Below, in pieces: positions 41,728 through 50,447 of a DNA stretch of 56,671 nt; within the stretch, counting starts at the first letter, position 1, and each line of letters begins with the position of its first letter. The position numbers were made by a program, and so were the translations under genes. The DNA comes from Clostridium sp. ZS2-4 (GTDB lineage: Bacteria; Bacillota; Clostridia; Clostridiales; Clostridiaceae). Where the stretch lies: assembly GCF_026719745.1 (NCBI RefSeq), contig NZ_JAPPRQ010000010.1, positions 536-57,206 of the forward strand. Direction: 5' to 3'. A model generated the notes under the pieces. It ran no database searches. It was not told the DNA's origin and was given only the letters and a program-made list of their open reading frames with translations.

Positions 41728-43362
41728 GTGTTTAAACTAAAAAAAGTCAGGCTTAATATGTGGAATGTATTAAGCTCCATTATAGTGATGCTTATTGTTT
41801 TACCTAATATAGAAATGCTTATGAATATTTTTAAAACACCTAATGAAAATTGGTATCATATTAAACAATATCTTTTAAAAGAATATGTAGTAAATTCATT
41901 AATACTAGTTTCAGTAACGGCATTTTTCACTGTATTAATAGGTACAACTCTTTCATGGATAATATCTGTTTATGATTTTCCTATGAGAAAATTCTTCAAA
42001 TGGGCTATGATTTTGCCATTGGCAATTCCACCTTATATTGCAGCTTATACATACAGTGGAATATTTAGCTATACAGGAGTGATACAAGCTACTTTGAGAA
42101 AGCTTAATATCAGTGTAAATCCTAATTATTTTGATATTATGTCAATGAAAGGCGCTGTATTTATATTCACTATATTTTTATTTCCCTATGTTTATATCAT
42201 AACTAGATCTTTTTTAGAAAAACAGTCTTCAGCATTGATAGAGAATGCCAGAGTACTTGGAAGAAATTCTTTAGAAATATTCTGGTATGTAGTTTTGCCT
42301 ATATCCAGGGGAGCAATTATTGGAGGAGTCAGCATAGTTATTTTAGAGATATTAAATGACTATGGAGTTGTTAATTATTTTGGAGTACAAACCTTCAGTA
42401 CAGCTATTTTTAAAGCTTGGTTTGGTATGGGAGATATAGATTCTGCATCAAGATTAGCCTCCATATTGATAATAATGGTTTTAACATTATTGACATTAGA
42501 AAGATTTTTAAGAGGAAGAAAAAAATATAGTTTTACTACAACTAAAATAAGACCTATATCCCTAATAAAACTAAAGGGGATTAGAGCCTTTGCAGCTTTT
42601 TCATTCTGTTTAGTTATTTTTTTACTAGGTTTTTTAATTCCAACGGCTCAGTTATTTAGGTGGAGTTTATTAACTTATAAAAAAATATTAAATGTTGAAT
42701 TTGTACACTTTATGTTTAGTTCAATATCTGCAGCTTTAATTACAGCATCTCTGATTATTATTTTTGCTTTGATTGTGGCAAATTACTGCAGAATTAATGA
42801 TAATTTAATTTCAAGGCTATATTCAAAAATAACAGTTTTAGGATATTCAATTCCAGGTGCAGTTATAGCTGTAGGTGTTATTGTTGTTTTTGTTACATTA
42901 GACAGAAAACTCAGATGGGTTTATGAGATTATAGGGGTTACTTCTTCAGGGTTAATACTTAGTACAAGCATTACTATGTTGATTTTTGCTTATATAATAA
43001 GGTTTTTAGCAGTAGGATACAATTCAATAGAAGCAGGTTTTGAAAAGGTAGGAAATAAGTTTTCGGAGGCATCAAGAACGTTAGGTTTTGGCATAACAAA
43101 GACTTTCTTCAAGGTGGATTTGCCTATGATAAAAGGTGCGGTTTTAGGGGGATTTTTACTAACCTTCATAGAGGTATTGAAGGAGCTTCCTTTGACATTG
43201 ATTCTAAGACCATTTAATTTTAATACATTGGCAACAAAGGCTTATGAATATGCTAATGATGAAATGATTCATGAGGCATCAGTTGCATCAATATTAATTA
43301 TTGCAATTAGTTTTTTTAGTATATATCTCTTTTATAGAATGGAAGATAAGGAGGAAAAATAA
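41728..43362 (+). CDS. Ferric iron ABC transporter, fused permease (FbpB type)
   Basis: This 544-residue protein contains two binding-protein-dependent permease domains in tandem, about 12 transmembrane segments in all. The EAA-like loops are NARVLGRNSLEIFWYVVLP (about 177-195) and EASRTLGFGITKTFFKVDLP in the second half. It forms the membrane channel of the iron importer. I chose the GTG at 41728, eight bases after AGGATGTG; the frame is also open from a GTG at 41719 that lies within that site. The stop overlaps the ATPase start by one base. Confidence 0.9.
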   Translation: MFKLKKVRLNMWNVLSSIIVMLIVLPNIEMLMNIFKTPNENWYHIKQYLLKEYVVNSLILVSVTAFFTVLIGTTLSWIISVYDFPMRKFFKWAMILPLAIPPYIAAYTYSGIFSYTGVIQATLRKLNISVNPNYFDIMSMKGAVFIFTIFLFPYVYIITRSFLEKQSSALIENARVLGRNSLEIFWYVVLPISRGAIIGGVSIVILEILNDYGVVNYFGVQTFSTAIFKAWFGMGDIDSASRLASILIIMVLTLLTLERFLRGRKKYSFTTTKIRPISLIKLKGIRAFAAFSFCLVIFLLGFLIPTAQLFRWSLLTYKKILNVEFVHFMFSSISAALITASLIIIFALIVANYCRINDNLISRLYSKITVLGYSIPGAVIAVGVIVVFVTLDRKLRWVYEIIGVTSSGLILSTSITMLIFAYIIRFLAVGYNSIEAGFEKVGNKFSEASRTLGFGITKTFFKVDLPMIKGAVLGGFLLTFIEVLKELPLTLILRPFNFNTLATKAYEYANDEMIHEASVASILIIAISFFSIYLFYRMEDKEEK

Positions 43363-44000
43363 TGTATATTCAGATTAAAAATCTAAATTTTAAGTATAAA
43401 AATAGTTTAGAAAATGTAATTAAAGATTTTAATTTAAATATAAAAAAAGGAGACATTGTCTGTATATTAGGCAAAAGTGGATGCGGTAAAAGCACCATAT
43501 TAAGATTAATTGCTGGATTAGAGGAGCCTTTAAGTGGAAACATAAGTATAGAAGATAAAATTGTAGTAGATGAGAAGAACTTTATATATCCAGAAAATAG
43601 AGGTATCGGAATGGTGTTTCAGGATTATGCCTTATTTCCACATATGACTGTGGAAGAGAATATTAAATTTGGACTTAAAAAAATGATTTCAGAGCAAAAG
43701 AAAAAAAGAGTAAAAGAAGTATTGGAACTTATAAATTTACAAGAATACGAAAAAAGATATCCCTATGAGTTAAGTGGAGGACAACAGCAAAGAGTGGCTT
43801 TAGCTAGAGCTATTGCTCCAAAGCCATCTTTACTTCTTTTAGATGAACCTTTTAGTAATCTCGATGCTCATCTCCAAAGCAAAATAAGACAGGAGCTTAA
43901 GGATATAATAAAGGAAACAGGTATAACTTCAATTTTTGTCACTCATGATAAAGAGGATGCAGAGACTATAGCTGATAAAATTGTAGTTTTAAATCAGTAA
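43362..44000 (+). CDS. Ferric iron ABC transporter, ATP-binding protein (short form)
   Basis: A 212-residue ABC ATPase: Walker A GKSGCGKST, Q-loop GMVFQDYALFPH, signature LSGGQQQRVALARA, Walker B LLLLDEPFSNLDAH and switch His in FVTHDKEDA. It powers the iron importer. Typical FbpC proteins are about 340-350 residues with a C-terminal OB-fold regulatory domain; here the protein ends right after the catalytic domain, so that feedback domain is missing. It overlaps the permease stop by one base and closes the operon. Confidence 0.9.
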   Translation: MYIQIKNLNFKYKNSLENVIKDFNLNIKKGDIVCILGKSGCGKSTILRLIAGLEEPLSGNISIEDKIVVDEKNFIYPENRGIGMVFQDYALFPHMTVEENIKFGLKKMISEQKKKRVKEVLELINLQEYEKRYPYELSGGQQQRVALARAIAPKPSLLLLDEPFSNLDAHLQSKIRQELKDIIKETGITSIFVTHDKEDAETIADKIVVLNQ

Positions 44001-44026
44001 AATACATATCTTGTGTAAACAAGGTA

Positions 44027-44062
44027 AAGGAACTCTATATAGTAATGGAGTTCCTTAAATTT
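44027..44062. terminator. Terminator between the iron operon and the convergent DUF421 gene
   Basis: AAGGAACTC (44027-44035) pairs perfectly with GAGTTCCTT (44048-44056); the tail AAATTTTA is T-rich. Confidence 0.7.
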
Positions 44063-44772
44063 TAATATTCTTTCTTAGAAACATATAATTTTTTAGAACT
44101 ATCTATAGTAGCAAGATAAATATTTTTTATATTATTTACATTATACATAGCTAGATTATTCATAAGCCATTCTTTGTTTACTCCAGATTTAATTAAATTT
44201 TCTTCAAATAACTTACCGTCATTGATAATAACCAAGGGTAAGTCTATAGGTTTGGCGAATAAATTATAATCTGTTGGAGTAACTGGTCTATGAGCTTCTT
44301 TTTTTATAATACTAAAATGGCCATTAGGTTCTAAAACTGCATATTTAACCTCTGAAACATCAAAAATATTCTTAATTCTTAATTCGCTCATAAGTAAATC
44401 AATATTTATAAAATGTTTTTTTAGGTTTTTCCTTATTATTTTACCATTATCTATTAAAATAATAGGTTTTCCATTGAAAAATAAAGATGCTTTTCTGTTT
44501 TTCAAGGATATGAAAGTAAAGACAAAATGCCAAAAAAATAAAGTTAGTAATGGAATAAGGATGTATTTGAAGGAAATTTCTCCATCTAGCAGTGGTGCTA
44601 CTGTAAGAGCTCCAAGTATCCATGTTAACGCAAAATCGTATGCAGTAAGCTGGTTTACGGCTCTTTTAAAAATAAATTTTCCGACTAAAAAAGCCAGGAT
44701 ACCTACTAGAAAGGTTCTTAATATATATCCTAATAATGAAATATCTTTTACAACTCCTAAAAACTCTGGCAT
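44062..44772 (-). CDS. DUF421 (YetF-like) membrane protein
   Basis: A 236-residue protein with three N-terminal transmembrane segments (about 15-88) and a soluble YetF-type C-terminal domain containing GKPIILIDNGKIIRKNLKK, LLMSELRIKNIFD and AVLEPNGHFSI. These are the standard blocks of DUF421 proteins, which are common in spore formers and whose role is unknown to me. AGGAGGAAG precedes the ATG. It lies ten bases downstream of a second DUF421 gene on the same strand, so the two may act as a pair. Confidence 0.85.
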   Translation of the reverse strand: MPEFLGVVKDISLLGYILRTFLVGILAFLVGKFIFKRAVNQLTAYDFALTWILGALTVAPLLDGEISFKYILIPLLTLFFWHFVFTFISLKNRKASLFFNGKPIILIDNGKIIRKNLKKHFINIDLLMSELRIKNIFDVSEVKYAVLEPNGHFSIIKKEAHRPVTPTDYNLFAKPIDLPLVIINDGKLFEENLIKSGVNKEWLMNNLAMYNVNNIKNIYLATIDSSKKLYVSKKEY

Positions 44773-44782
44773 AAACTTCCTC

Positions 44783-45481
44783 CTATAGATTTATATATAG
44801 TTTTTTATCAGAAGTTAAAATTCCTAAGTAAACAGTATCTATATTATCTATATTATTAGATTTAAGTTCATTTTGAATCCAATCATAATTCAGTCCATTT
44901 TTTTTAAGGACTTTTTCATCTAGCTTTCCTTCATAAATAATAATTTCAGGTAAAATATCTAGTGATATTTTTATTCCCATATCTAATTTAGTTACAGGCA
45001 GACTATTACTATTGGAGGCTGCGCTAAAATCTCCTGTAGCTTCAGCAATTAAATAATCCAATTTTTCAAAATTAGGTGCGTCCTTTTGTCTCATTATTGA
45101 AAATAAATTATCAATTGTCAGCTTTGCTTTTGAAAGGTTATTTTTTATTAAGGTTCCATTTTTAACTAGTATAATTGGCTTTTGAGAAACTACAGATGGA
45201 GTTTTAAAATACAGATATGATATAAACAAATTAATCAAGGTATATAATATAATTATAGCTGCTGCATCTATTAATCTTGATTTGGGATTTACCATACGAG
45301 CAGCTGCAATATGACTCATACCGGCTGCCATCAAGAAGTTATATGAAGTTATTATACCAGGCTGGCGAAATCCCATTAACTTAGTTGAGGCAAACAATAC
45401 AAAATATAAAATAGAGGTTCTGATAAATAATTCTAATATACCTAATTTTTCTGCTTCAAAAAAAATAGCATGTATATTCAT
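44783..45481 (-). CDS. DUF421 (YetF-like) membrane protein, first of the tandem pair
   Basis: This 232-residue paralogue of the next gene has an N-terminal membrane region with STKLMGFRQPGIITSYNFLM and a soluble domain with KPIILVKNGTLIKNNLSKAK, FSIMRQKDAPNFEKLDYLI and EATGDFSA. The ATG at 45481 is placed after AAAGGTGATTTT; the longer frame from 45523 lacks a ribosome binding site and overlaps the upstream terminator. Its function is unknown. A truncated third copy of the same family lies at 46123-46287. Confidence 0.83.
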   Translation of the reverse strand: MNIHAIFFEAEKLGILELFIRTSILYFVLFASTKLMGFRQPGIITSYNFLMAAGMSHIAAARMVNPKSRLIDAAAIIILYTLINLFISYLYFKTPSVVSQKPIILVKNGTLIKNNLSKAKLTIDNLFSIMRQKDAPNFEKLDYLIAEATGDFSAASNSNSLPVTKLDMGIKISLDILPEIIIYEGKLDEKVLKKNGLNYDWIQNELKSNNIDNIDTVYLGILTSDKKLYINL

Positions 45482-45511
45482 AAAATCACCTTTTATATAA
45501 ATTTCAATAAA

Positions 45512-45544
45512 AGATAAGTTCAATAGTTTTTATTGAACTTATCT
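45512..45544 (-). terminator. Terminator after the CotF-like gene
   Basis: AGATAAGTTCAAT (45512-45524) pairs perfectly with ATTGAACTTATCT (45532-45544). On the minus strand it follows the CotF-like stop by about 24 bases and runs into TTTATT. Confidence 0.82.
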
Positions 45545-45567
45545 CAATTTATGTATATTGTAAAGTT

Positions 45568-46035
45568 TTATTTTACAGTATACATTCCGTGACTATTCAT
45601 ATAATTGAAAAGTTCTTCACCATGTCTTTGTTCATCTTGTTGAATATGCTGCATAGCCTGCCTAACTGCTGGATTAGCAGATTCAAAAACGTCAATATCA
45701 TAAGTATTTGAAACATATTTTTCAGTAGATAATAAATCGGTACAAAGTAGTTTGTCAGTTTGATTGTTCATAGCTCCTTGTAAATTACTTTGAGTTGGAG
45801 CTGGTTGAGGTTGTGCTTGTTGATTGTGACTTAGGTTTGGCTGTTGGCCTTGAAGCAGTTGGTTAATAACATCATAGTGATGTTGTTCTTCACCAGCAAG
45901 TTTGGTAAAAAGCTGTTTTAATTCTGGGTCTTGAGCCTGCTGAGTATAGTTGTTATATTTTTGCACACACATATCTTCTTGAATTTTACCATCTTCCAAA
46001 AACATTCTTTCCTTTTGACTAAGTTGTATTTGCAT
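45568..46035 (-). CDS. CotF-like spore coat protein with ferritin-like helices
   Basis: This 155-residue protein has two helical halves with ferritin-like acidic motifs (LAGEEQHHYDVINQLL near residue 47 and QQDEQRHGEELFNYMNSHG near the C-terminus), joined by a Gln/Pro-rich linker. This is the pattern of clostridial CotF/CotJ-type coat proteins. The motifs EExxH and DExxH could bind metal but are more likely structural. The ATG at 46035 is seven bases from AGGAGGTG; the longer frame from 46098 is rejected. It is transcribed alone, probably in the mother cell; I could not place a sigma-K or sigma-E promoter with confidence. Confidence 0.8.
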   Translation of the reverse strand: MQIQLSQKERMFLEDGKIQEDMCVQKYNNYTQQAQDPELKQLFTKLAGEEQHHYDVINQLLQGQQPNLSHNQQAQPQPAPTQSNLQGAMNNQTDKLLCTDLLSTEKYVSNTYDIDVFESANPAVRQAMQHIQQDEQRHGEELFNYMNSHGMYTVK

Positions 46036-46122
46036 GATAAATTCACCTCCTATAAATATTTTTAGCAATAAATAAAATATTATGTAGGTAAATAACATAA
46101 AGTTATATATTGGTGGCTTTTA

Positions 46123-46287
46123 CTACCACCAATTCGTTTTTGTATGCACTATTTCTGTTGTCCTTACAAATTGTTTTTCTTTTTTCCCTAATATTCGAGC
46201 TAAGAATAAAATAGCTGCGAATGAAATTGTTGTTTTAAATATTGTATTCAAAATATTAATAATCATATTTTGAAAATCGCCTGCCAT
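46123..46287 (-). pseudogene. Truncated DUF421 gene (N-terminal 54 codons only)
   Basis: The minus-strand frame encodes a single membrane segment ending in FAAILFLARILGKKEKQFVR. This matches the start of DUF421 proteins, where FLILFIxARxLGKKQ is followed by the next helices. Here the frame goes into unrelated sequence (TNWW) and stops. No good ribosome binding site precedes the ATG. It sits beside two intact DUF421 genes, which makes a broken tandem copy likely; a functional short peptide is possible. Confidence 0.6.
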
Positions 46288-46656
46288 AATTAAGCTTGTT
46301 TTATCCTATGACCAACAATTCTAATAGTTCTTTCAAAATCATATATTTTAATCATACTGTTATTATTACCATTCATTTTATGAAAATATTATTATTTTTC
46401 AGAATAAAAAAGTTTACAAAAGAAATAAATTCATTTTAGGTATAACATATGATATATGCGACAATTGATCATAGAGATAATTTACTTATGGTTCAAGGGG
46501 TCTCAGCTTAATGGGAATAAATACATTGATTATATATCAAAATATTAATTGATTGGAATTATAAAAAAAATAAACATTGTGTGTACTGCTTAATAGATAA
46601 TTAATGGGATATATAGACTTTAAATTTAGTATATGTTCACAAATATTTTAATGTTT

Positions 46657-46673
46657 TGTCACGAAACTGTCAC
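46657..46673 (+). promoter_or_regulatory. Direct repeat, likely response-regulator site
   Basis: TGTCAC occurs at 46657-46662 and 46668-46673, exactly 11 bases apart start to start, followed by TATACT at 46684-46689. A direct repeat with one helical-turn spacing just upstream of a -10 element is the usual layout of OmpR/PhoB-family activator sites. No good -35 lies at 17 nt from this -10, which supports an activated promoter. Confidence 0.5.
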
Positions 46674-46734
46674 ACTAAATGTCTATACTAAAATCATCAA
46701 GCAATGAAATAAAAAATAGAAGGGAGCAATTAAA

Positions 46735-47589
46735 ATGAAATCAAGTAAATTATCTTTAAAAGCTAAAATATTATGTGGAGTATTAGCAGGGGGAGTAGTT
46801 TTATCAGCAGGAAGTTCAGCTTTCGCTGTAAGCGAAAATGCTTCAGATTCTACTCAAAACTTAAAAATAGAGCATAGAATCCCTATGAATAGGGATAAAT
46901 TTAATAAAGATAAAATGGAAGAGAGGAATAAAATATTTGAGTCAGTTTTACAAGAAGCTGTAAAATCAAATACAATTACACAGGATGAAAGTAATAAAAT
47001 AAAGGCATATACAGATAAAAAGGCTGAAGAAGCAAAACAATTTATGCAAGAACGTAAAAAGGAAGGAAAAAAAGAAGACAATAAAGCACCAAAAGATAGA
47101 AAAATAAATAAAGCAGGCAAAATCGGTAAAGAAGGAAAAGGAGGATTATTTGCAGAGTTGGTTAATGAAGGTATACTAACTCAGGAAAAGGCTGATATTC
47201 TAAGAGAAAAAATGCAGGATAAGACTAAGGCATTAAGAGATGCAAGATTAAAAGAAGAATTAAGTAAACTTGTAGAAAATAAAACATTAACTCAGGAGCA
47301 GGCAGATAAAATTGCAGCAGCTATAAAAACTGCAAATGATGCTAGAAAAGCTGATTTTGAAAAAATTAAGGATATGACTGATGAAGAAAGACGTGAATAT
47401 ATGAAAGGTATAAAGGATAGTTACAAAGATCCTCTAAAGACTCTTGTAGAAAATGGAACAATTACAGAAGTACAAGAGAAAGAAGTGAGAAAAATACTAC
47501 ATGGATATAAAAATAAACACCATGCACCGAGAGTTAAAGGTAAAATACCTGGTAATAAACTAGTAAAGAAAAATACAAAGAAACAATAG
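46735..47589 (+). CDS. Secreted Lys-rich helical repeat protein
   Basis: This 284-residue exported protein has a signal peptide (about 1-31, ending SSAFAVS). The mature part is very rich in Lys, Glu and Asn and contains four similar helix-turn-helix units with a core like LVENxTLTQEQADKI: LQEAVKSNTITQDESNKI, FAELVNEGILTQEKADIL, LSKLVENKTLTQEQADKI and LKTLVENGTITEVQEKEV. This resembles DUF2680/YckD-type proteins, whose role is not known. AAGGGAG precedes the ATG. It is a single-gene unit and its promoter carries a response-regulator-like repeat, so it is probably envelope-stress related. Confidence 0.75.
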   Translation: MKSSKLSLKAKILCGVLAGGVVLSAGSSAFAVSENASDSTQNLKIEHRIPMNRDKFNKDKMEERNKIFESVLQEAVKSNTITQDESNKIKAYTDKKAEEAKQFMQERKKEGKKEDNKAPKDRKINKAGKIGKEGKGGLFAELVNEGILTQEKADILREKMQDKTKALRDARLKEELSKLVENKTLTQEQADKIAAAIKTANDARKADFEKIKDMTDEERREYMKGIKDSYKDPLKTLVENGTITEVQEKEVRKILHGYKNKHHAPRVKGKIPGNKLVKKNTKKQ

Positions 47590-47643
47590 TAACTAACATA
47601 TGTTAAATTAGAAAAGTAAAACTTATTACATTATTATACAAAG

Positions 47644-47685
47644 CTTCTCAAGGGTTTTTGAATAAAACTTCTTGAGAAGTTTTTA
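47644..47685 (+). terminator. Terminator after the secreted repeat protein
   Basis: CTTCTCAAG (47644-47652) pairs with CTTGAGAAG (47671-47679), followed by TTTTTA. Confidence 0.78.
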
Positions 47686-47837
47686 TTTTGCAAAAAAACA
47701 AAAAATGTATATTTATACTTTACATCTAATTGATTTAGGGGTATACTATGGATATATTTATGAATAAAATTACAATTAAATGTATAATTATAAATAAACT
47801 AAAATATTCATATATAAAATTGTGAGGGTGATGTGGG

Positions 47838-48719
47838 ATGTTTAGAAGATATGCAAGTACAAATATGGAAAGAGCGAATATACTTATTCAAGCTTTACCA
47901 TATATTCAAAAGTATAATGGCAAGACTTTTGTTATTAAATATGGGGGCAATGCCATGATAAATGAAGAATTAAAAGAAGCGGTTATTAGAGATATAATTT
48001 TATTAAGCTGTGTAGGAATCAGAGTTGTAGTTGTTCATGGTGGAGGTCCAGAAATAAATAAATTATTGAACAAAATAGGTAAAGAAAGTGAGTTTATTAA
48101 TGGCTTGAGAGTAACAGATGAAGAGACCATTGAAATGGTTCAGATGGTACTTGCAGGTAAGGTTAATAAAGATATAGTTTCTTTAATTCTTGAAAGTGGT
48201 GGAAATGCAGTAGGTTTATGCGGCATAGATGGCAATATGCTAAAGGCAAGAAAGCTTCAGGAAGCAAAAGGTGTAGATCTTGGATATGTAGGTGAAATAA
48301 CAGAGATCAATGAAGAAGTTATAAAGAATACTCTGGATTCAGGGTATATACCTGTAATTTCAACAGTTGCTTTAGGTGAGGAAGATGGTAAAGTATATAA
48401 TATAAATGCAGATTATGCAGCAGCTAAAATTAGTGTTAAACTTAATGCTGAAAAGCTGGTTTTACTAACTGATGTACCAGGAATTTTGAGAGATATTGAT
48501 GACCTGGACAGTTTGATTTCAGTACTGAACCTTAAGGATGTACCTGAGCTTATTGAGAGTAAAGTAATAGAAGGAGGTATGATACCTAAGGTACAATGCT
48601 GTGTGGAAGCTGTACAGGGTGAAGTAAAAAGAACTCATATAATTGATGGAAGAATACCTCATTCTATACTTCTTGAAGTTTTTTCTAATGAAGGTGTAGG
48701 AACAATGATAGTAGAGTAA
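47838..48719 (+). CDS. argB: Acetylglutamate kinase
   Basis: A 293-residue amino acid kinase that phosphorylates N-acetylglutamate, the second step of arginine synthesis. KYGGNAMI and VVVHGGGPEINKLL are the phosphate and substrate loops, NINADYAAAKIS and LVLLTDVPGIL bind substrate, and the protein ends with GGMIPKVQCCVEA and GVGTMI. It is of normal length. It stands alone with its own terminator; argC, argJ and argD are not adjacent, unlike the usual arg operon. No ARG-box was identified in the 248-base gap upstream. Confidence 0.93.
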   Translation: MFRRYASTNMERANILIQALPYIQKYNGKTFVIKYGGNAMINEELKEAVIRDIILLSCVGIRVVVVHGGGPEINKLLNKIGKESEFINGLRVTDEETIEMVQMVLAGKVNKDIVSLILESGGNAVGLCGIDGNMLKARKLQEAKGVDLGYVGEITEINEEVIKNTLDSGYIPVISTVALGEEDGKVYNINADYAAAKISVKLNAEKLVLLTDVPGILRDIDDLDSLISVLNLKDVPELIESKVIEGGMIPKVQCCVEAVQGEVKRTHIIDGRIPHSILLEVFSNEGVGTMIVE

Positions 48720-48755
48720 ATGTATTTATGCATAAAAGAGGTTTAAGTTATAGGT

Positions 48756-48788
48756 AAAAAGGATATGTTTGAAAACATATCCTTTTTT
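48756..48788 (+). terminator. Terminator after argB
   Basis: AAAAGGATATGTTT pairs with AAACATATCCTTTT almost without a loop, followed by further T. Confidence 0.88.
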
Positions 48789-48920
48789 GAATATAATTAG
48801 TACAGTAGATAAACTCTAAAACTTTATTAAAGCAGAGAATTCTTAAATGTGAATTTGTCTACTGTAAATTATTTAGAATTTTGATTTTAAAAATTCTAAA
48901 TTACAGGGGGAAAGGGTAAA

Positions 48921-49829
48921 ATGAAAGATAAGCTTTTAGGTGGATTTTTAGTAACAATATTTTTTCTAAATATGAGAATATATTTTAGCATGGATAGAAT
49001 AACAGACAGATTATACAGAAACTATGACCGCATAGAGCAAGTAAGTACAAAAGTTGATAGTATACATTCTGATGTTACAAATACCATGAATAAAATATAT
49101 AACGAAAATAAATGGATTTATAATGTGGATTATTCTATATTAGAGATAACAAAGGATTTGGAAAAGGTAACTTTTACATTAAAATGGAGTCTTCATGATT
49201 TGGATAAAGGTTCAAAGGTATATCTTTTATATGGAGAAGAAGAGGAAAAAAATAATGAAGTAACTAGCTGGAAGGAAGTACTTGCAGAGGATTTGGGAAA
49301 CTTAAATTATAAATCACAATTGATTCTGCCTTATAAAAGGAATTATGAGTTTAAGGTAGTTGTTAAAAATGATAAAACTATAAAAAGTGAAAGAATAACG
49401 GAAATAGATTTTCTTTCTAGATTAAATGATAGAGTACAAATAGATGTGAGTCCTGAATCAAAAAGTATTTCAAATAACCATGTTGAACTGAGTTTTTCAG
49501 TTAATGTAGAGAACAGATATGATTTGATGGATAAAGAGTTAGATAAACTTGTTAATAATAATTTGTTAAAGATGAAAGATATTAAAATAAAAATCTACAG
49601 TAATGATAAAGTAAAAGAGGAATTTGACATATTGAAAAATGGAAAATCAGTATGTGACCAGGTTTCTTATGAAGAATCTTTTAGAAAACAGGAAGATATA
49701 AAATTAGAAAAAGTAGAATTCAACAAAAACATTGAGTATGACAGTACAGAAAATAGTGTTGAAAAGATAGAAGTAATAATTCAGGATTACAGTGGAAAGA
49801 TATATACTAAGGTAAGTCATGGTATGTAA
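48921..49829 (+). CDS. Hypothetical membrane-anchored protein
   Basis: I recognise no family. The 302-residue product has one N-terminal transmembrane helix (about 4-24) followed by a charged, coiled-coil-like stretch with IEQVSTKVDSIHSDV (about 38-60). An extracellular, beta-rich region of about 230 residues follows, with fibronectin-like alternation (VTFTLKWSLHDLDKGSKVYL). One Cys (VCDQVS) is present near residue 247. A purine-rich AGGGGGAAAGGG site precedes the ATG. It is monocistronic and terminates at a strong bidirectional hairpin. Confidence 0.65.
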   Translation: MKDKLLGGFLVTIFFLNMRIYFSMDRITDRLYRNYDRIEQVSTKVDSIHSDVTNTMNKIYNENKWIYNVDYSILEITKDLEKVTFTLKWSLHDLDKGSKVYLLYGEEEEKNNEVTSWKEVLAEDLGNLNYKSQLILPYKRNYEFKVVVKNDKTIKSERITEIDFLSRLNDRVQIDVSPESKSISNNHVELSFSVNVENRYDLMDKELDKLVNNNLLKMKDIKIKIYSNDKVKEEFDILKNGKSVCDQVSYEESFRKQEDIKLEKVEFNKNIEYDSTENSVEKIEVIIQDYSGKIYTKVSHGM

Positions 49830-49873
49830 AAACTAATATATAAACACTTGAAAATAAAGCTTAAATAGATGAT

Positions 49874-49916
49874 AAAGGCAGAAAAGAAGCTAGTAGATGC
49901 TTCTTTTCTGCCTTTA
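49874..49916. terminator. Bidirectional terminator between convergent genes
   Basis: A 17-bp arm (49874-49890) starting AAAGGCAGAAAAG pairs perfectly with 49899-49915, closed by an eight-base loop, with A- and T-rich flanks on both sides. Confidence 0.9.
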
Positions 49917-50138
49917 TTAATCTTCTTCTTTATATGCTCTTCTACTTTGATCCCCATTTAACAAATTTTCTATCTGACTGCCTATTTCATGTCCTTGTCT
50001 ATAAGAAGCTATATGCTTAGCATCTATTTGATTTTTGTGAGAATCCTGTCCAGATAAACTATCTATAATTCCCATTTTAGCAGCAGGCATATTACCTACG
50101 TGAATGTCTTTTAAGTCATCTAGTTTAAAATTGTGCAT
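49917..50138 (-). CDS. Small hypothetical soluble protein (73 residues)
   Basis: A short polar protein (DLKDIHVGNMPAAKMGIIDS near the N-terminus, HEIGSQIENLLNGDQ later) with no membrane segment and no Cys. AAAGGAGG lies six bases before its ATG, and it ends next to a strong terminator, so it is a real gene. I do not recognise the family; its size and composition fit small clostridial cytoplasmic or spore-associated proteins. Confidence 0.6.
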   Translation of the reverse strand: MHNFKLDDLKDIHVGNMPAAKMGIIDSLSGQDSHKNQIDAKHIASYRQGHEIGSQIENLLNGDQSRRAYKEED

Positions 50139-50447
50139 AAAAAAACCTCCTTTTATTTTATAGTATTATGTTGCCCTAAATGTATATAAAAATTGATGTA
50201 ATACAAAGTGAAATTTAATTAAGAGTAGAATATTTATATGAAGGTTAGTTTAAACTAATTGAAAATAATAATAACAAACATTATTCTGAGAATTTTATTT
50301 TTATATTGTATAAAATATATATTTTAAAGAAAAAAGTTAAAAAATACAAAATTTACAAGTAACAACTTATATGCTATAATTGAGTTGTTTAAAGAAACAT
50401 ATTTTATAAATCATAGAAGTTGTTTCTTTGCAAAAGGGGGGAATAAA
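50139..50447. other. 309-base divergent intergenic region
   Basis: It contains the promoters for the minus-strand small protein and for the BCCT transporter (50352-50380). The rest is AT-rich with no further repeat or structure that I could see. Confidence 0.6.
50352..50380 (+). promoter_or_regulatory. SigA promoter of the BCCT transporter gene
   Basis: TTTACA (50352-50357) and a perfect TATAAT (50375-50380), preceded by TGC, are spaced by 17 nt. The predicted start near 50387 lies after the ATG at 50385, which rules that ATG out as the translation start. Confidence 0.8.

Larger units (their letters stand above)
46036..46734. other. 700-base gap with a DUF421 relic and an OmpR-type repeat
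   Basis: Between the CotF-like gene (minus) and the secreted repeat protein (plus) are a truncated DUF421 frame (46123-46287, minus) and a pair of TGTCAC direct repeats (46657-46673). The central part, about 46300-46640, is AT-rich and holds no feature I can name. Confidence 0.6.
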
